A stretch of 64,000 nucleotides of DNA, taken from contig NZ_CP046703.1 of assembly GCF_009873495.1 (NCBI RefSeq), positions 3,514,501 through 3,578,500 on the forward strand, in the 5' to 3' direction. Both the position numbers and the translations under genes were made by a program. The stretch's first letter is position 1. Every line of letters begins with the position of its first letter. The stretch comes from Nostoc sp. ATCC 53789. Its GTDB lineage: Bacteria; Cyanobacteriota; Cyanobacteriia; Cyanobacteriales; Nostocaceae. The notes beneath the pieces were generated by a model. The model was not told the DNA's origin, did not search any database, and saw only the letters and a program-made list of their open reading frames with translations. Shown piece by piece: positions 39,135 to 48,037 of this stretch.

Positions 39135-39584
39135 CTATCGTGACTCACATTCTCGTTTGGTTACATAATGGCGATAGCGAAACATTGCTTCTAGTTGCAC
39201 TTGCACTAACCAACCACTAACAAATTCAACTGTTTCTCCACCAGGCATGGAGAAGGAAATAGCATCAGTCAGCCTAGTTTTGCCAGCTTCCGGTTCAAAT
39301 TCATGTCGATGTACCCAAGACTCGAAGGGGCCAGATATCTGTTCGTCGGTAAACAGGCGATATTTTTCGCATTCAGTATGACGCGCTAGCCAAGTTAATG
39401 GTAATGGGCCGAGAAACAGGCGAAATTCTGTGATAGCGCCCACGTTCAGTCCCCCTTCACGACGAACCACTTGGACTGGCTGCCAAGGTGGATTCAGCAT
39501 TTGCAAAATATCTGGCCTTTCGTGAAATTTCCAAACTACTTCTGGTGGCGCATCAATGACTGAGGAATGTTTAAAGTGCAGCAT
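39135..39584 (-). CDS. SRPBCC-superfamily (START/cyclase-dehydrase-like) protein
   Basis: 149 residues. Opening MLHFKHSSVIDAPPEVVWKF, then PPWQPVQVVRREGGLNVGAI and FSMPGGETVEFVSGWLVQVQLEAMFRYRH (helix-grip fold ending). It probably binds a hydrophobic ligand. In a run of three minus-strand genes with the CPXCG and radical SAM genes upstream. Confidence 0.88.
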   Translation of the reverse strand: MLHFKHSSVIDAPPEVVWKFHERPDILQMLNPPWQPVQVVRREGGLNVGAITEFRLFLGPLPLTWLARHTECEKYRLFTDEQISGPFESWVHRHEFEPEAGKTRLTDAISFSMPGGETVEFVSGWLVQVQLEAMFRYRHYVTKRECESR

Positions 39585-39603
39585 GGAAAGAAAAACCTAA
39601 AAT

Positions 39604-39792
39604 TCAACTTTCTGATTCTGTATCAATCTCGATATCTAGGGTATCTTCGTCAACCCGGACATACAAAATATTTGGGTTACAGCAAACTTGACAATCTTCT
39701 ACATAAGATTGCTGTCCTCCAGCACTCAAATCAATAAAAGTTAAGTTCGGTTCGCCGCAATAGGCGCAGTAATACTCAGCTGTGTTTTGCAT
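39604..39792 (-). CDS. CPXCG-motif cysteine-rich small protein
   Basis: 62 residues from ATG 39792 (MQNTAEYYCAYCGEPNLTF). Two Cys pairs (YCAYCGEPN and CQVCCNPN) form a likely zinc ribbon, followed by an acidic tail (DEDTLDIEIDTESES). Conserved small protein type of unknown function. The longer frame to 39834 only reads the heptamer-repeat spacer (MPNAQFPIPNPKNF). Confidence 0.85.
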   Translation of the reverse strand: MQNTAEYYCAYCGEPNLTFIDLSAGGQQSYVEDCQVCCNPNILYVRVDEDTLDIEIDTESES

Positions 39793-39807
39793 GAAGTTTT
39801 TAGGATT

Positions 39808-39845
39808 GGGAATTGGGAATTGGGCATTGGGCATTGGGAATTGGA
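39808..39845. repeat. Degenerate heptamer repeat (ATTGGGA/ATTGGGC)
   Basis: About five copies alternate ATTGGGA and ATTGGGC, the same family as the array at 24156-24204. Confidence 0.85.
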
Positions 39846-39882
39846 TAATAAATTTCCATTCCTAGTCCTCAGTCCCCAATTC

Positions 39883-41538
39883 CTAGTCTCTAGTCCCCAG
39901 TAGTGGCTGTAGTTCTTTTGGAGATGGGTTGATATAACTCTGAGCATCAGCCAAATGCTTTAGTAGTGTAGACTGTGGCAGAGGCCCTTGCAAGTGGTTC
40001 CAAGGTAATACTTGTTCTGTAGACCAATCAGCGTGGACGTAGAAATCTAAGTCAGGGATTTGTCCTTTAAGTTGTTTGAAAGCACGTTTGTAGCTACCCA
40101 AGGAGTCGCCAAAGTCACGAGTCAGCTGAAGAAGTTGGGATAGTCTGCGATCGCCTCTTGATAACAAAGCTTGTATAATCGACCAATTATAGCTTTCTGG
40201 GCGAAACTCTATTCCCTGCGGTTTTAGCTGTTTTTGCAAAAACTGCAACCGCTTTTCTGCTTGACGATTTACCCCAAACCATTGAAATGGCGTGTGCGCT
40301 TTGGGTACAAAGGTGCTGCATCCAAATGTTAGGCGTAATCCTGGTGCAGCTTTTTTGATATTACGCATCATCGTCACTGTTTGGTCTAAATCCTCTGCTT
40401 CTTCACCAGGAATTCCTGCCATTCCGTAGAGTTTCAAGCTTTTTAATCCGCCAGCTTTGGCATTTATCGCAGCTTGGATAATTTCGTCGTTATGCAGCTT
40501 TTTGTTGACGATTTGCCGAATTTTCTCAGAACCACTTTCTACTGCAATGGTAAGCGATCGCGTGTCTCGTTTTGCTAATGTTTCTGCTAACTGGACTGTT
40601 ACAGTATTAGTTCGCACTGAGGCAATACTGAGACGGACATCATCGTACTTTGGCTGACTTATATAATCTAGCAAAGCTTCAAACTCTGGATGCTGAGTTA
40701 CAGAAGCCCCCAATAATCCTAGCCGATTTGTGACTTCTAAGCCTTTTGCGATCGCAGGAATTAAGGAATCTTCCAGACTGGCTGTTCTAAAAGGCAGTGT
40801 GAGATAACTCGCCAAACAAAAGCGGCACATTTCTGGACAACTTCTCACCACTTCCACCATGTAAATATTTTCCCATGCGGCTTTTTCGGTGACTACAGTC
40901 GAAGCCGATAGAGTATTTCCTCGATAAGTCTGCTTTTGCACCACTGCGGGAATTTCTGGAGAAATTGGTTTAATTGACTTTATTGCACCATCTTTTGTGT
41001 GGTATTCGACTTCATACAAACTGGGAATATAAATTCCTGGGATTTGTGCAAGTCTTTTGAGTTGAGTTTGTCTTGAAGCATTTCTTACTTCTTTGTACGC
41101 CTCAATAAAATTTCCCAGTAAATTTTCGCCATCACCCAGTAAAATTACGTCAAAAAAATCTGCAAAAGGTTCTGGGTTAGCTGTGAGAACAGGGCCACCA
41201 CCAAAAATTATCGGATGAGAATCATCACGAGAAGTTGCTTGAATAGGAATTTCTAAAGATTCCAGCAAATTTAAAATATTCACATAATCCAGTTCCCAGG
41301 AAATCGAAAATCCCACAATTTCTGGCGTTCTGGGGAGTTGTTCGTGAGTATCTGTAAACAGGCGACTCACCTGCACATCATCACGCATTGCCAAGGTTGC
41401 CCAAACTACCTGATAGCCAAGGCTAGTGATACCTACGCTATATTCATTGGGAAAGGCGAAAATTATGGGGATAGCGTTGGTGTCTGGGGTAGTGGGGGTG
41501 AAAAGGAGGCGTTCAGAGTCAAATACAGATGATGTCAC
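39883..41538 (-). CDS. B12-binding-domain radical SAM protein
   Basis: 551 residues. An N-terminal cobalamin-binding-like region (NEYSVGITSLGYQVVWATLA, GFSISWELDYVNILNLLESL, FGGGPVLTANPEPFADFFDV) is followed by a radical SAM core with CPEMCRFC (CX3CX2C), ESGSEKIRQIVNK and LYGMAGIPGE. It fits the uncharacterised TIGR03960-type family that elsewhere is fused to DUF2344. The reaction is unknown. Confidence 0.92.
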   Translation of the reverse strand: MTSSVFDSERLLFTPTTPDTNAIPIIFAFPNEYSVGITSLGYQVVWATLAMRDDVQVSRLFTDTHEQLPRTPEIVGFSISWELDYVNILNLLESLEIPIQATSRDDSHPIIFGGGPVLTANPEPFADFFDVILLGDGENLLGNFIEAYKEVRNASRQTQLKRLAQIPGIYIPSLYEVEYHTKDGAIKSIKPISPEIPAVVQKQTYRGNTLSASTVVTEKAAWENIYMVEVVRSCPEMCRFCLASYLTLPFRTASLEDSLIPAIAKGLEVTNRLGLLGASVTQHPEFEALLDYISQPKYDDVRLSIASVRTNTVTVQLAETLAKRDTRSLTIAVESGSEKIRQIVNKKLHNDEIIQAAINAKAGGLKSLKLYGMAGIPGEEAEDLDQTVTMMRNIKKAAPGLRLTFGCSTFVPKAHTPFQWFGVNRQAEKRLQFLQKQLKPQGIEFRPESYNWSIIQALLSRGDRRLSQLLQLTRDFGDSLGSYKRAFKQLKGQIPDLDFYVHADWSTEQVLPWNHLQGPLPQSTLLKHLADAQSYINPSPKELQPLLGTRD

Positions 41539-41651
41539 AGGCGTTTTTTAGGGGGTTTGAATAATGCAGTCTCATAGAATTCACGCCTACAGAAGCAAAA
41601 CTCACCTTTATGGGTTTCGTTTGAGTCCGCACAGGCTGACGAGAGTTTGTG

Positions 41652-41782
41652 TAAGTAGGTTGGCGCAATTAAAGCTAACTGGCAAGGGCTGTCATTTGTC
41701 CTTTGTCATTGGTCATTAGTAAGGACTTTAAGACTATTTACGTTTCATAACATAATTTGGTTTATTTCTACCAACTTACTTA
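41652..41782. repeat. MITE-like element copy A (131 bp)
   Basis: Ends TAAGTAGGTTGG and CCAACTTACTTA (one mismatch as inverted repeats). The interior is nearly identical to 48529-48656 (shared GGGCTGTCATTTGTCCTTTG and AAGACTATTTACGTTTCATA). Confidence 0.9.
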
Positions 41783-41794
41783 GCTAGGGGTTCT

Positions 41795-42049
41795 TTATCT
41801 ATATTTAATTTTAAGCCATAGAATTATCAAGTTAAAAAGCAATGTCACGCTATTAGCAAGAATAATTGGTAAAGATTGTAGATATATTCCATAAATTAAC
41901 CACAAAAAAATACCAGTTATGAATGTAATCAGCGTTAAAAAAGAAACATCTTTGGCTGATTTTGTTTGCCATGTTTTAAACATCTGTGGCAAAAAAGAAA
42001 TTGTGGTTATTGTGGCAGCCGCTAATCCTAGAATTGTCAAAAAATCCAT
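41795..42049 (-). CDS. SemiSWEET-type sugar transporter
   Basis: 84 residues, three membrane helices, one PQ-loop repeat: FLTILGLAAATITTISFLPQ then MFKTWQTKSAKDVSFLTLIT. Such proteins dimerise to make a sugar uniporter. Full length for SemiSWEET. Substrate not predictable. Confidence 0.92.
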   Translation of the reverse strand: MDFLTILGLAAATITTISFLPQMFKTWQTKSAKDVSFLTLITFITGIFLWLIYGIYLQSLPIILANSVTLLFNLIILWLKIKYR

Positions 42050-42072
42050 TGCGATACAAACCTATAAATTGA

Positions 42073-42201
42073 AGAATTCAGAAGTCAGAATTCAGAATGA
42101 AGACGCTTGATGACTCGCTTGCCGTCGGCGCTATCCACCAGTCGCACAAAATTCATTCTGTAGCTTGCTTCCCTGAAAGGGTATTCTGACTCCTGAATTC
42201 T
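42073..42201. repeat. MITE-like inverted-repeat element (129 bp)
   Basis: The left end AGAATTCAGAAGTCAGAATTC-type sequence and the right end GTATTCTGACTCCTGAATTC-type sequence are inverted repeats matching at 19 of 21 positions. The interior is GC-rich (GACTCGCTTGCCGTCGGCGC). Confidence 0.75.
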
Positions 42202-42433
42202 GTTTCGATAAAGTTTTTAGTGGTTGAAAAATTTATAAGCTGATTTTTGTAATTTTGTTGCATAGGTTATGTAGCAATCCGATTTAATTTTTGTTCGCGC
42301 AGCGTGGCTTACTTGCCTGGGAAGGCAAGAGGCAAGAGGCAATAGGAAAGAAGGGTCTTTGAGCTATACTGAATTTTTTCAAGAATCAAATATGAGTCCT
42401 ATATCCTTTTCTTAGATAACCCTAGTGTATGAT
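42202..42433. other. Intergenic region before the cobalamin riboswitch
   Basis: Low-complexity repeat debris (GGCAAGAGGCAAGAGGC near 42320) and probably the promoter for the riboswitch-led operon. Confidence 0.45.
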
Positions 42434-42578
42434 CGATAAGGTTATTCGGTTCTGGTGGGGAGCAGCTACCAGAGGTAACGGGGAAAGTTCGGTGCAAATC
42501 CGGCGCTGTCCCGCAACTGTAAACCAATTTTAGATGTAATCTAAAATCTTAAATTGAGTGAGTCAGGATGCCCGCCGA
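42434..42578 (+). promoter_or_regulatory. Cobalamin (B12) riboswitch
   Basis: Contains the core landmarks in order: GGTTCTGGTGGGGAG.., GGGGAAAGTTCGGTGCAAAT, CCGGCGCTGTCCCGCAACTG, and the closing GAGTCAGGATGCCCGCC. It sits directly before DUF1636 and cobK. It is expected to repress them, by masking translation or terminating transcription, when adenosyl-cobalamin is high. The final box contains an ATG (42568) in frame with the first gene. Confidence 0.95.
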
Positions 42579-42615
42579 AATAGATTTACTAGTTCCACAT
42601 ATCTGCGAGGTACAG

Positions 42616-43035
42616 ATGACTACTACTGTGAATATTTCCCCAGCGAATCCCTTGGGAGTTGCTGACCATACTTTATTTGTTTGCAAAACTTGCGCTAGCG
42701 TTTGGCAACAGGGAAAACGCTTAGGTGAAAGTGGTGGTGAAAAACTTCTACACCAACTTCAGCAACTTGCACAAGATTGGGAGTTACGAGATGAATTCCC
42801 AATTCAAGAAGTTGAATGCATGAGTGCTTGTAATCGTTCCTGTGTGGTTGCCTTTGCTGCCAAAGGTAAATTAACATATTTGTTTGGTGATTTAGCCGTT
42901 GATAATAGTGCATCTGCGATACTAGAATGTGCTAGTCAATATTATGTCAAAGCAGATGGTTTGCTGCCTTGGTCAGAGCGTCCAGAAGCCCTGAAGAAGG
43001 GCATTTTAGCAAAGATTCCACCTTTATCTCACTAA
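42616..43035 (+). CDS. DUF1636 (2Fe-2S ferredoxin-like) protein
   Basis: 139 residues from ATG 42616, preceded by GAGG. The earlier in-frame ATG at 42568 lies inside the riboswitch and is unlikely. It has four-Cys thioredoxin-like ferredoxin motifs: FVCKTCASVW and ECMSACNRSCVV. DUF1636 genes commonly accompany cobalamin genes; the role is unproven, possibly electron supply. The stop overlaps the cobK ATG (TAATG). Confidence 0.9.
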   Translation: MTTTVNISPANPLGVADHTLFVCKTCASVWQQGKRLGESGGEKLLHQLQQLAQDWELRDEFPIQEVECMSACNRSCVVAFAAKGKLTYLFGDLAVDNSASAILECASQYYVKADGLLPWSERPEALKKGILAKIPPLSH

Positions 43036-43778
43036 TGCGCGTTTTGATTCTTGGTGGTACAGGAGATGCCGCAGAACTAGCTGCTAGAGTCGCGACTATC
43101 CAAGGGCTAGATGCAATCACGTCTTTAGCCGGTCGTACCCGTGAACCATCAGTTCCGTTAGGCGATTTACGGGTTGGAGGCTTTGGTGGTGTGGCTGGAT
43201 TGGCTAGCTATCTCCGAGCAATGCAAATCGACTTATTAATTGATGCAACCCATCCTTTTGCTAGTCAAATTTCTTTTAATGCGGCAGATGCTGCAAAGGA
43301 AGTCGGAGTACCCCGTTTGATGTTAATACGCCCACCTTGGGAAAAAGGAAGTGGCGATCGCTGGATGGAAGTTGATAGCGTTGAAGTCGCCGCCGCATCT
43401 CTAGCAAACCAAGCACATCGGGTATTTTTGACGGTTGGCAGACAAGAACTCGCCGCCTTTGCTCACCTAGAGGAAATTTGGTTCTTGATGCGGATGATTG
43501 ACCCTCCTGTTGAAGATGCCTTAGTGCCACCGGGGATGGTATTGTGCGATCGCGGGCCCTTTAACCTCAATAATGAAAGGCAAATCCTGATTGATCACAA
43601 GATTGATACCATAGTGAGTAAAAATAGCGGTGGCGATGCCACAAAGCCCAAGATTATTGCAGCGCGAGAACTGGGCGTGAAAGTAGTGATTGTAAATCGT
43701 CCAGCCATACCGCCAGGAGAGCAAGTTAGTGATGTTGAAGGTGCTTTGGCATGGCTACTTGACAAATTGCATGATTAG
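43035..43778 (+). CDS. cobK: Precorrin-6A reductase CobK/CbiJ
   Basis: 247 residues from ATG 43035 (RVLILGGTGDAAELAARV). The family motifs LIDATHPFASQIS and VSKNSGGDATKPKI(I)AARELGVKVVIVNRP are present, the first identified by its start. NADPH-dependent reduction in the corrin pathway. It overlaps the DUF1636 gene by one base, so translation is coupled and both are under the riboswitch. Confidence 0.96.
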   Translation: MRVLILGGTGDAAELAARVATIQGLDAITSLAGRTREPSVPLGDLRVGGFGGVAGLASYLRAMQIDLLIDATHPFASQISFNAADAAKEVGVPRLMLIRPPWEKGSGDRWMEVDSVEVAAASLANQAHRVFLTVGRQELAAFAHLEEIWFLMRMIDPPVEDALVPPGMVLCDRGPFNLNNERQILIDHKIDTIVSKNSGGDATKPKIIAARELGVKVVIVNRPAIPPGEQVSDVEGALAWLLDKLHD

Positions 43779-43800
43779 TGAACAATACCAATTTTCTATA

Positions 43801-43914
43801 TAAGGGACTTCCAAATAAAAAACTGGCGAAAAAACTCTCTCCTCCTCATTCCTCTGTGTTCTCTGTGCCTCTGTGGTTCGTTTATTTGGGTAATTTATTT
43901 CTTGGAAGTCCCTA
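43801..43914. repeat. MITE-like element (114 bp) containing a sufD-type repeat
   Basis: Ends TAAGGGACTTCCAA and TTGGAAGTCCCTAA are inverted repeats (13 of 14). The interior contains the CTCTGTGCCTCTGTGGTTCG repeat (43850-43882), i.e. the same family as the copy inside sufD. Confidence 0.78.
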
Positions 43915-43978
43915 ATACAAAAGAATTTTGTAGAAGAAACGCGATCGCATCAATAAAAACCCACCCCAAGGAGAGAAA

Positions 43979-46900
43979 TTATTTAAACCTTGGCATATTA
44001 CAAAGGGAGCGATCGCCCTCTTCCACTGCGGTGTTCGTTTTCAAATAATCCTGCACCAGAGTGCAACCATAATTCAGTACATCTAGATTAAGAATTCGCG
44101 GCAAATTCCACAGAATGAGTGTGTTGTCATCACCCCCTGAAACAAGCAAAGTTCCATCAGGGCTGATCGCAACCACCCTAATCGCTGCGGTATGTCCGGT
44201 GAGGGTTGTTACTTCCCTACCATCTAGCTTCCAAAGTTTGATGCTAGCATCAACGCTGCCAGAAGCAACAATTTTTCCATTAGGAGTAAAGGCAATTCCC
44301 CAAATTCCAGCTTTATGACCTTTGAGTGTATTCAATAACTTGCCGTCTAACGTCCACAGCTTAACGGTGTTGTCGCCACTTCCAGTAGCTAGCATTTTAC
44401 TATCTTGGCTAAAAACAACTCTCCATACAGCCGCCGAGTGTCCTACAAGGGTTCTAAACAAATTGCCGTCAAGCGTCCACAACTTAGCAGTAGTGTCACC
44501 ACTAGCTGAACCAACGAGCCGACTGTCTGGACTAAATACGACGTGCCAAACTTCCGCCTGATGTCCTTTGAGGATCTGCAAAGTCGCGGCGCGATGGGCT
44601 ACGCCCCGCCAGAGGCGATCGCGTCTTGATATCTGAATATTTTTGTCAACACCTGCCATTGCAATTGTTTGCCCATCAGGACTCAACACCCCTGATGTCA
44701 CTTTGCTGTGAACATTTTTGTAACTAGCAATTAAAGTGCCATCTCGCTTCTTGATTTTTACCGAATCATCGGAAGTGAAAAGCGCGATTAACTTGTCATC
44801 GCCACTGAATGAAACCTCGGAGACTTCGCCCTTGGATTCAGTGATAGTTTTGAGCAATTTGCCTTGACGACTCCAAAATTTCACCATATTTTCGTGGCTG
44901 GTTGTAGCGATAGTTGAACTGTCAGATGCGATCGCTATTGACCAAATCCCCGCCTTATGAGCAATGATAGACTTTTGAAATGGATTTTGACTTTGCCAGA
45001 GCCTAACCATGTTTTCTGCACCTGCTGAAGCAATAAAGCTACCATCTGGACTAAAAGTTACACCCCAAACTGATGCACTGTGCCCTCTAAGCGTCCTCAG
45101 TTCTGTACCATCAATATTCCAAAGTTTAATCGTTTTGTCGAGACTCGCACTGGCAATAGTCTGACCATCGGGACTAAATGCTACTCCCGAAATTCCGGCA
45201 TCGTGCCCTTGCAGAGTTTTATCAAGGCGGTAGCTTTTACTTATGCTGTCTCGCCGCCAAAGTTTCACAGTTCTGTCTTCACTCGCTGAAGCAATAGTCT
45301 GTCCGTCAGGGCTGAAAGCTATTCCTACAACCCAAGCAGTGTGACCTTGGAGAGTTTGTACAGGTTTGGCGTTTTGCCAGCCTGAATCATCTCGTTTCCA
45401 GAGTTTTACTGTCCTGTCTAGACTGGCAGCAGCAATAGTCTGGCCATCAGGACTAAAAGCGACTCCCCAAAACGCACCTTTAGAACCTTGGAATGTCTTG
45501 AGCAAAGTACCATCTCGCTTCCAGAGTTTCACTGTTGCATCCCAACTAGCAGAGGCGAGAAACTGGCCATCAGGACTAAATGCTACTCCCCAGACTGAAG
45601 CGGTGTGACCTTTAAAAGTTTTGAGCAGAGTACCATCTAGCTTCCAGAGTTTAATAGTGCCATCTTCACCCACCGAGGCCAGTATTTGACCGTCAGAACT
45701 AAAATCTACTGCTCTAACTGCTCCCTTGTGACCTTTGAGAGTTGCAACTTCCGTACCATCACGTCGCCAAAGCTTAACTGTATTGTCTATACTGGCTGAG
45801 GCAATTAAAGAACTATCAAGACTAACATCTACCGCCATAACACTTGCTGTATGGTCGGAAAAACGATTGTATTCATCTGCTCCATAAACTGCTTGCCTGA
45901 GTGCGTTTTCAACTTGAGGTACAAGATTTGAGTTAGTTGTTCCTAGCTTATGCAGTCTGTCTTTGGCTTTGATTGCTTCTACAAGCGCATCCAATCTCCG
46001 TTGGGAGGCAAACAGTCCAACAGAAGAAGATACAAGCGCTCGAATTTCGCTGCTCTTAGCTTGACTTTCGCTTTTTTTGGTTTGACGATACATAATGAAA
46101 CTTCCCACCCCCAAAATGCTAGAGACGAGCAAACCAATACACACTGCAACTAGCAAAAACCTTTGAAATTTAGCAGTTTTTTGCTCTTGTGCTAGTCGTG
46201 CTTCTACTTCTTTTGCCCGTGCTGCCTCCAATACTGTTTGCACTTCGCGCTGTTCGCATTCTTGACTTGCAGCTAAAAATTGATAATCCCAATTGCTTAG
46301 ACTTTTGCCCTGTATCCAATTTTGAGTATCTTTGAGAGCCTGTCCTCGCAATAAACGCGATTCATCTTTATACCCTGATGCTACCCAAGCATTAAATGTC
46401 TGCGAATAAGGGCGGAGATTGTCTAATTGTTTTAACACCCATTCAGCATTGAAAACACTCCGATAGATGGGATTTTTAATTTTGAGATAGCCGTTGTGTT
46501 TCTCTACTAAACCAGATAACAAAAGCTCTGTTTGTTCTCGACTATCATCAATCGGAACAGGAAGATGAGGCAAAGTGAAAAACTCTTCTCCCCTACTCGA
46601 TGACATTTCCTTCTGGAGGAAGCCTCCACTACTAGACTGCTCCTCTGCTTGCAACACCTTCTGATAAATACCTAATAACCGCCCTGCTCGTTGGTCGTTG
46701 AATAATAGGCGATCTCTTATAGTACGTAGATGTTCTGGTTCGTCTTGTGATTGCCAATTTTGAATAATATGCGTTTTCACTAATTGCTCAATCCAAAATG
46801 CTTCTGTACCTGGAATGAGGCTAATCATTCCTGTAGCATTTTCAGCAGCAAGTTGAATAACTAAGTTACAAAGTTTTTGTGTGAGAAACGGTTGTCCCTC

Positions 46901-47611
46901 TGTCCAATGAATAATTTCTTGCAGTATTGCTTGTGGTTGACTGACTACTTCCTTTACTCCTTGAAGCAGAGGAGTAGCTTCATAGAGTTGAAAGCCGTGT
47001 AACTCAATTGCTTTACCAAGGTTAAAGGGTGTGCGGCCTTTATCAGCGATGAGGTCGGAAGGACTAGCTACACCAAATAGTGCAAATCCCAAACGATTAA
47101 AGTTTGAATTCTCTGGTCGCTGATTATAGCATTGACGAATCCAAGCAAAAAAGTCGTTAATTGGGAAACTTAAACTAAGTAGGCTATCAATCTCATCAAT
47201 AAAGATGAAAATGCGTTCGGCTTTGGCGTTTGGTAGTAAAACTTCTTCAACAAAAGAGTGTAGTTTTTGTACTGAGGAAATACCTTTTTGCGTCTCCCAC
47301 CAACCTTTAAAGTTGATCTGTTCTGCTAAATTTAAGCTGTAGAACAAGCTGATAATGATGCCTTTGTACCATTGTTCTGGTGTAGTATCCTCAATACCTA
47401 AGATGGTCATATCCAAATAAACACAGCTATAGCCTTCTTCTCTAAGACGATAACTGGTGCGCTGTAGTAAGGATGACTTACCCATCTGGCGAGAGTTGAA
47501 AACGTAACAAAAATCCCCAGCTTTCAGGCTAGTATAAAGTTTTTCGTCTGCGTCACGGATAACATACGTGGGATCGTCACTGCGGAGACTACCTCCTACT
47601 TGATATCTCAT
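43979..47611 (-). CDS. AAA-like ATPase with membrane helix and 14 WD40 repeats
   Basis: 1210 residues. N-terminal AAA-like (AAA_35-type) domain: FNSRQMGKSSLLQRT (P-loop variant, 38-52), Walker B IFIFIDEIDSLL (134-145). A helical part follows, then a membrane helix FLLVAVCIGLLVSSILGVGS (~484-503), then 14 WD40 repeats (~590-1190; GHTASVWGVAFSPDG type) making two likely propellers. Some blades are degenerate (GSKGAFWGV, ESKGEVSEV, NVHSKVTSG). Architecture parallels the STAND protein at 19102-24150 but with a different ATPase. Function unknown; a membrane-tethered signalling scaffold is inferred. Confidence 0.93.
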   Translation of the reverse strand: MRYQVGGSLRSDDPTYVIRDADEKLYTSLKAGDFCYVFNSRQMGKSSLLQRTSYRLREEGYSCVYLDMTILGIEDTTPEQWYKGIIISLFYSLNLAEQINFKGWWETQKGISSVQKLHSFVEEVLLPNAKAERIFIFIDEIDSLLSLSFPINDFFAWIRQCYNQRPENSNFNRLGFALFGVASPSDLIADKGRTPFNLGKAIELHGFQLYEATPLLQGVKEVVSQPQAILQEIIHWTEGQPFLTQKLCNLVIQLAAENATGMISLIPGTEAFWIEQLVKTHIIQNWQSQDEPEHLRTIRDRLLFNDQRAGRLLGIYQKVLQAEEQSSSGGFLQKEMSSSRGEEFFTLPHLPVPIDDSREQTELLLSGLVEKHNGYLKIKNPIYRSVFNAEWVLKQLDNLRPYSQTFNAWVASGYKDESRLLRGQALKDTQNWIQGKSLSNWDYQFLAASQECEQREVQTVLEAARAKEVEARLAQEQKTAKFQRFLLVAVCIGLLVSSILGVGSFIMYRQTKKSESQAKSSEIRALVSSSVGLFASQRRLDALVEAIKAKDRLHKLGTTNSNLVPQVENALRQAVYGADEYNRFSDHTASVMAVDVSLDSSLIASASIDNTVKLWRRDGTEVATLKGHKGAVRAVDFSSDGQILASVGEDGTIKLWKLDGTLLKTFKGHTASVWGVAFSPDGQFLASASWDATVKLWKRDGTLLKTFQGSKGAFWGVAFSPDGQTIAAASLDRTVKLWKRDDSGWQNAKPVQTLQGHTAWVVGIAFSPDGQTIASASEDRTVKLWRRDSISKSYRLDKTLQGHDAGISGVAFSPDGQTIASASLDKTIKLWNIDGTELRTLRGHSASVWGVTFSPDGSFIASAGAENMVRLWQSQNPFQKSIIAHKAGIWSIAIASDSSTIATTSHENMVKFWSRQGKLLKTITESKGEVSEVSFSGDDKLIALFTSDDSVKIKKRDGTLIASYKNVHSKVTSGVLSPDGQTIAMAGVDKNIQISRRDRLWRGVAHRAATLQILKGHQAEVWHVVFSPDSRLVGSASGDTTAKLWTLDGNLFRTLVGHSAAVWRVVFSQDSKMLATGSGDNTVKLWTLDGKLLNTLKGHKAGIWGIAFTPNGKIVASGSVDASIKLWKLDGREVTTLTGHTAAIRVVAISPDGTLLVSGGDDNTLILWNLPRILNLDVLNYGCTLVQDYLKTNTAVEEGDRSLCNMPRFK

Positions 47612-48037
47612 ATTGAAGTGTAATTATCAAATACAGAGCTTACGTAAACAATAGCCGAAAAGAAAGATTTCCAGGTAGGGGCTATTCATGAATAGCCTCT
47701 ACCTTTCGTGTATATCTTTGCCAGGTTAGGATTTTTTTGCAGTTTGATCGAGTATTGCCATAAATGATAGTGATAGATGCCAACGTAGAGTGAGTTGGGA
47801 GGATATAAAAGCGTCTGGGATAACTCTAAAAGACTCATGTATAAGCTATCACTTACTAGGATAGAGGAATATAAGCGAGGTTTTCCAAATTCAATCAAAA
47901 GGAAATTTGTTTTATTCTCTGCATAAATTAATTAAAATGGGATGAAAGATAATTAAGCTGATCGCGGAAAATAAGCACTCCACAAAACAAAAAATTTATA
48001 AGCCTCATTATGATTATGGGGTACGAGGTAATTAAGT
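47612..48037. other. Divergent spacer AAA-WD40 / VOC-like gene
   Basis: 426 bases. A short inverted pair (GTAGGGGCTATTCATGAATA..) lies near 47676-47700. No gene recognised; promoters for both sides are expected. Confidence 0.45.

Noticed and set aside
39793..39834. Longer N-terminus of the CPXCG protein
   Set aside because: It only translates the heptamer-repeat spacer (PNAQFPIPNPKNF).
42568..42615. Upstream start for the DUF1636 gene
   Set aside because: This ATG is part of the conserved closing box of the cobalamin riboswitch; ATG 42616 has a better ribosome-binding context and matches the start of the conserved domain.
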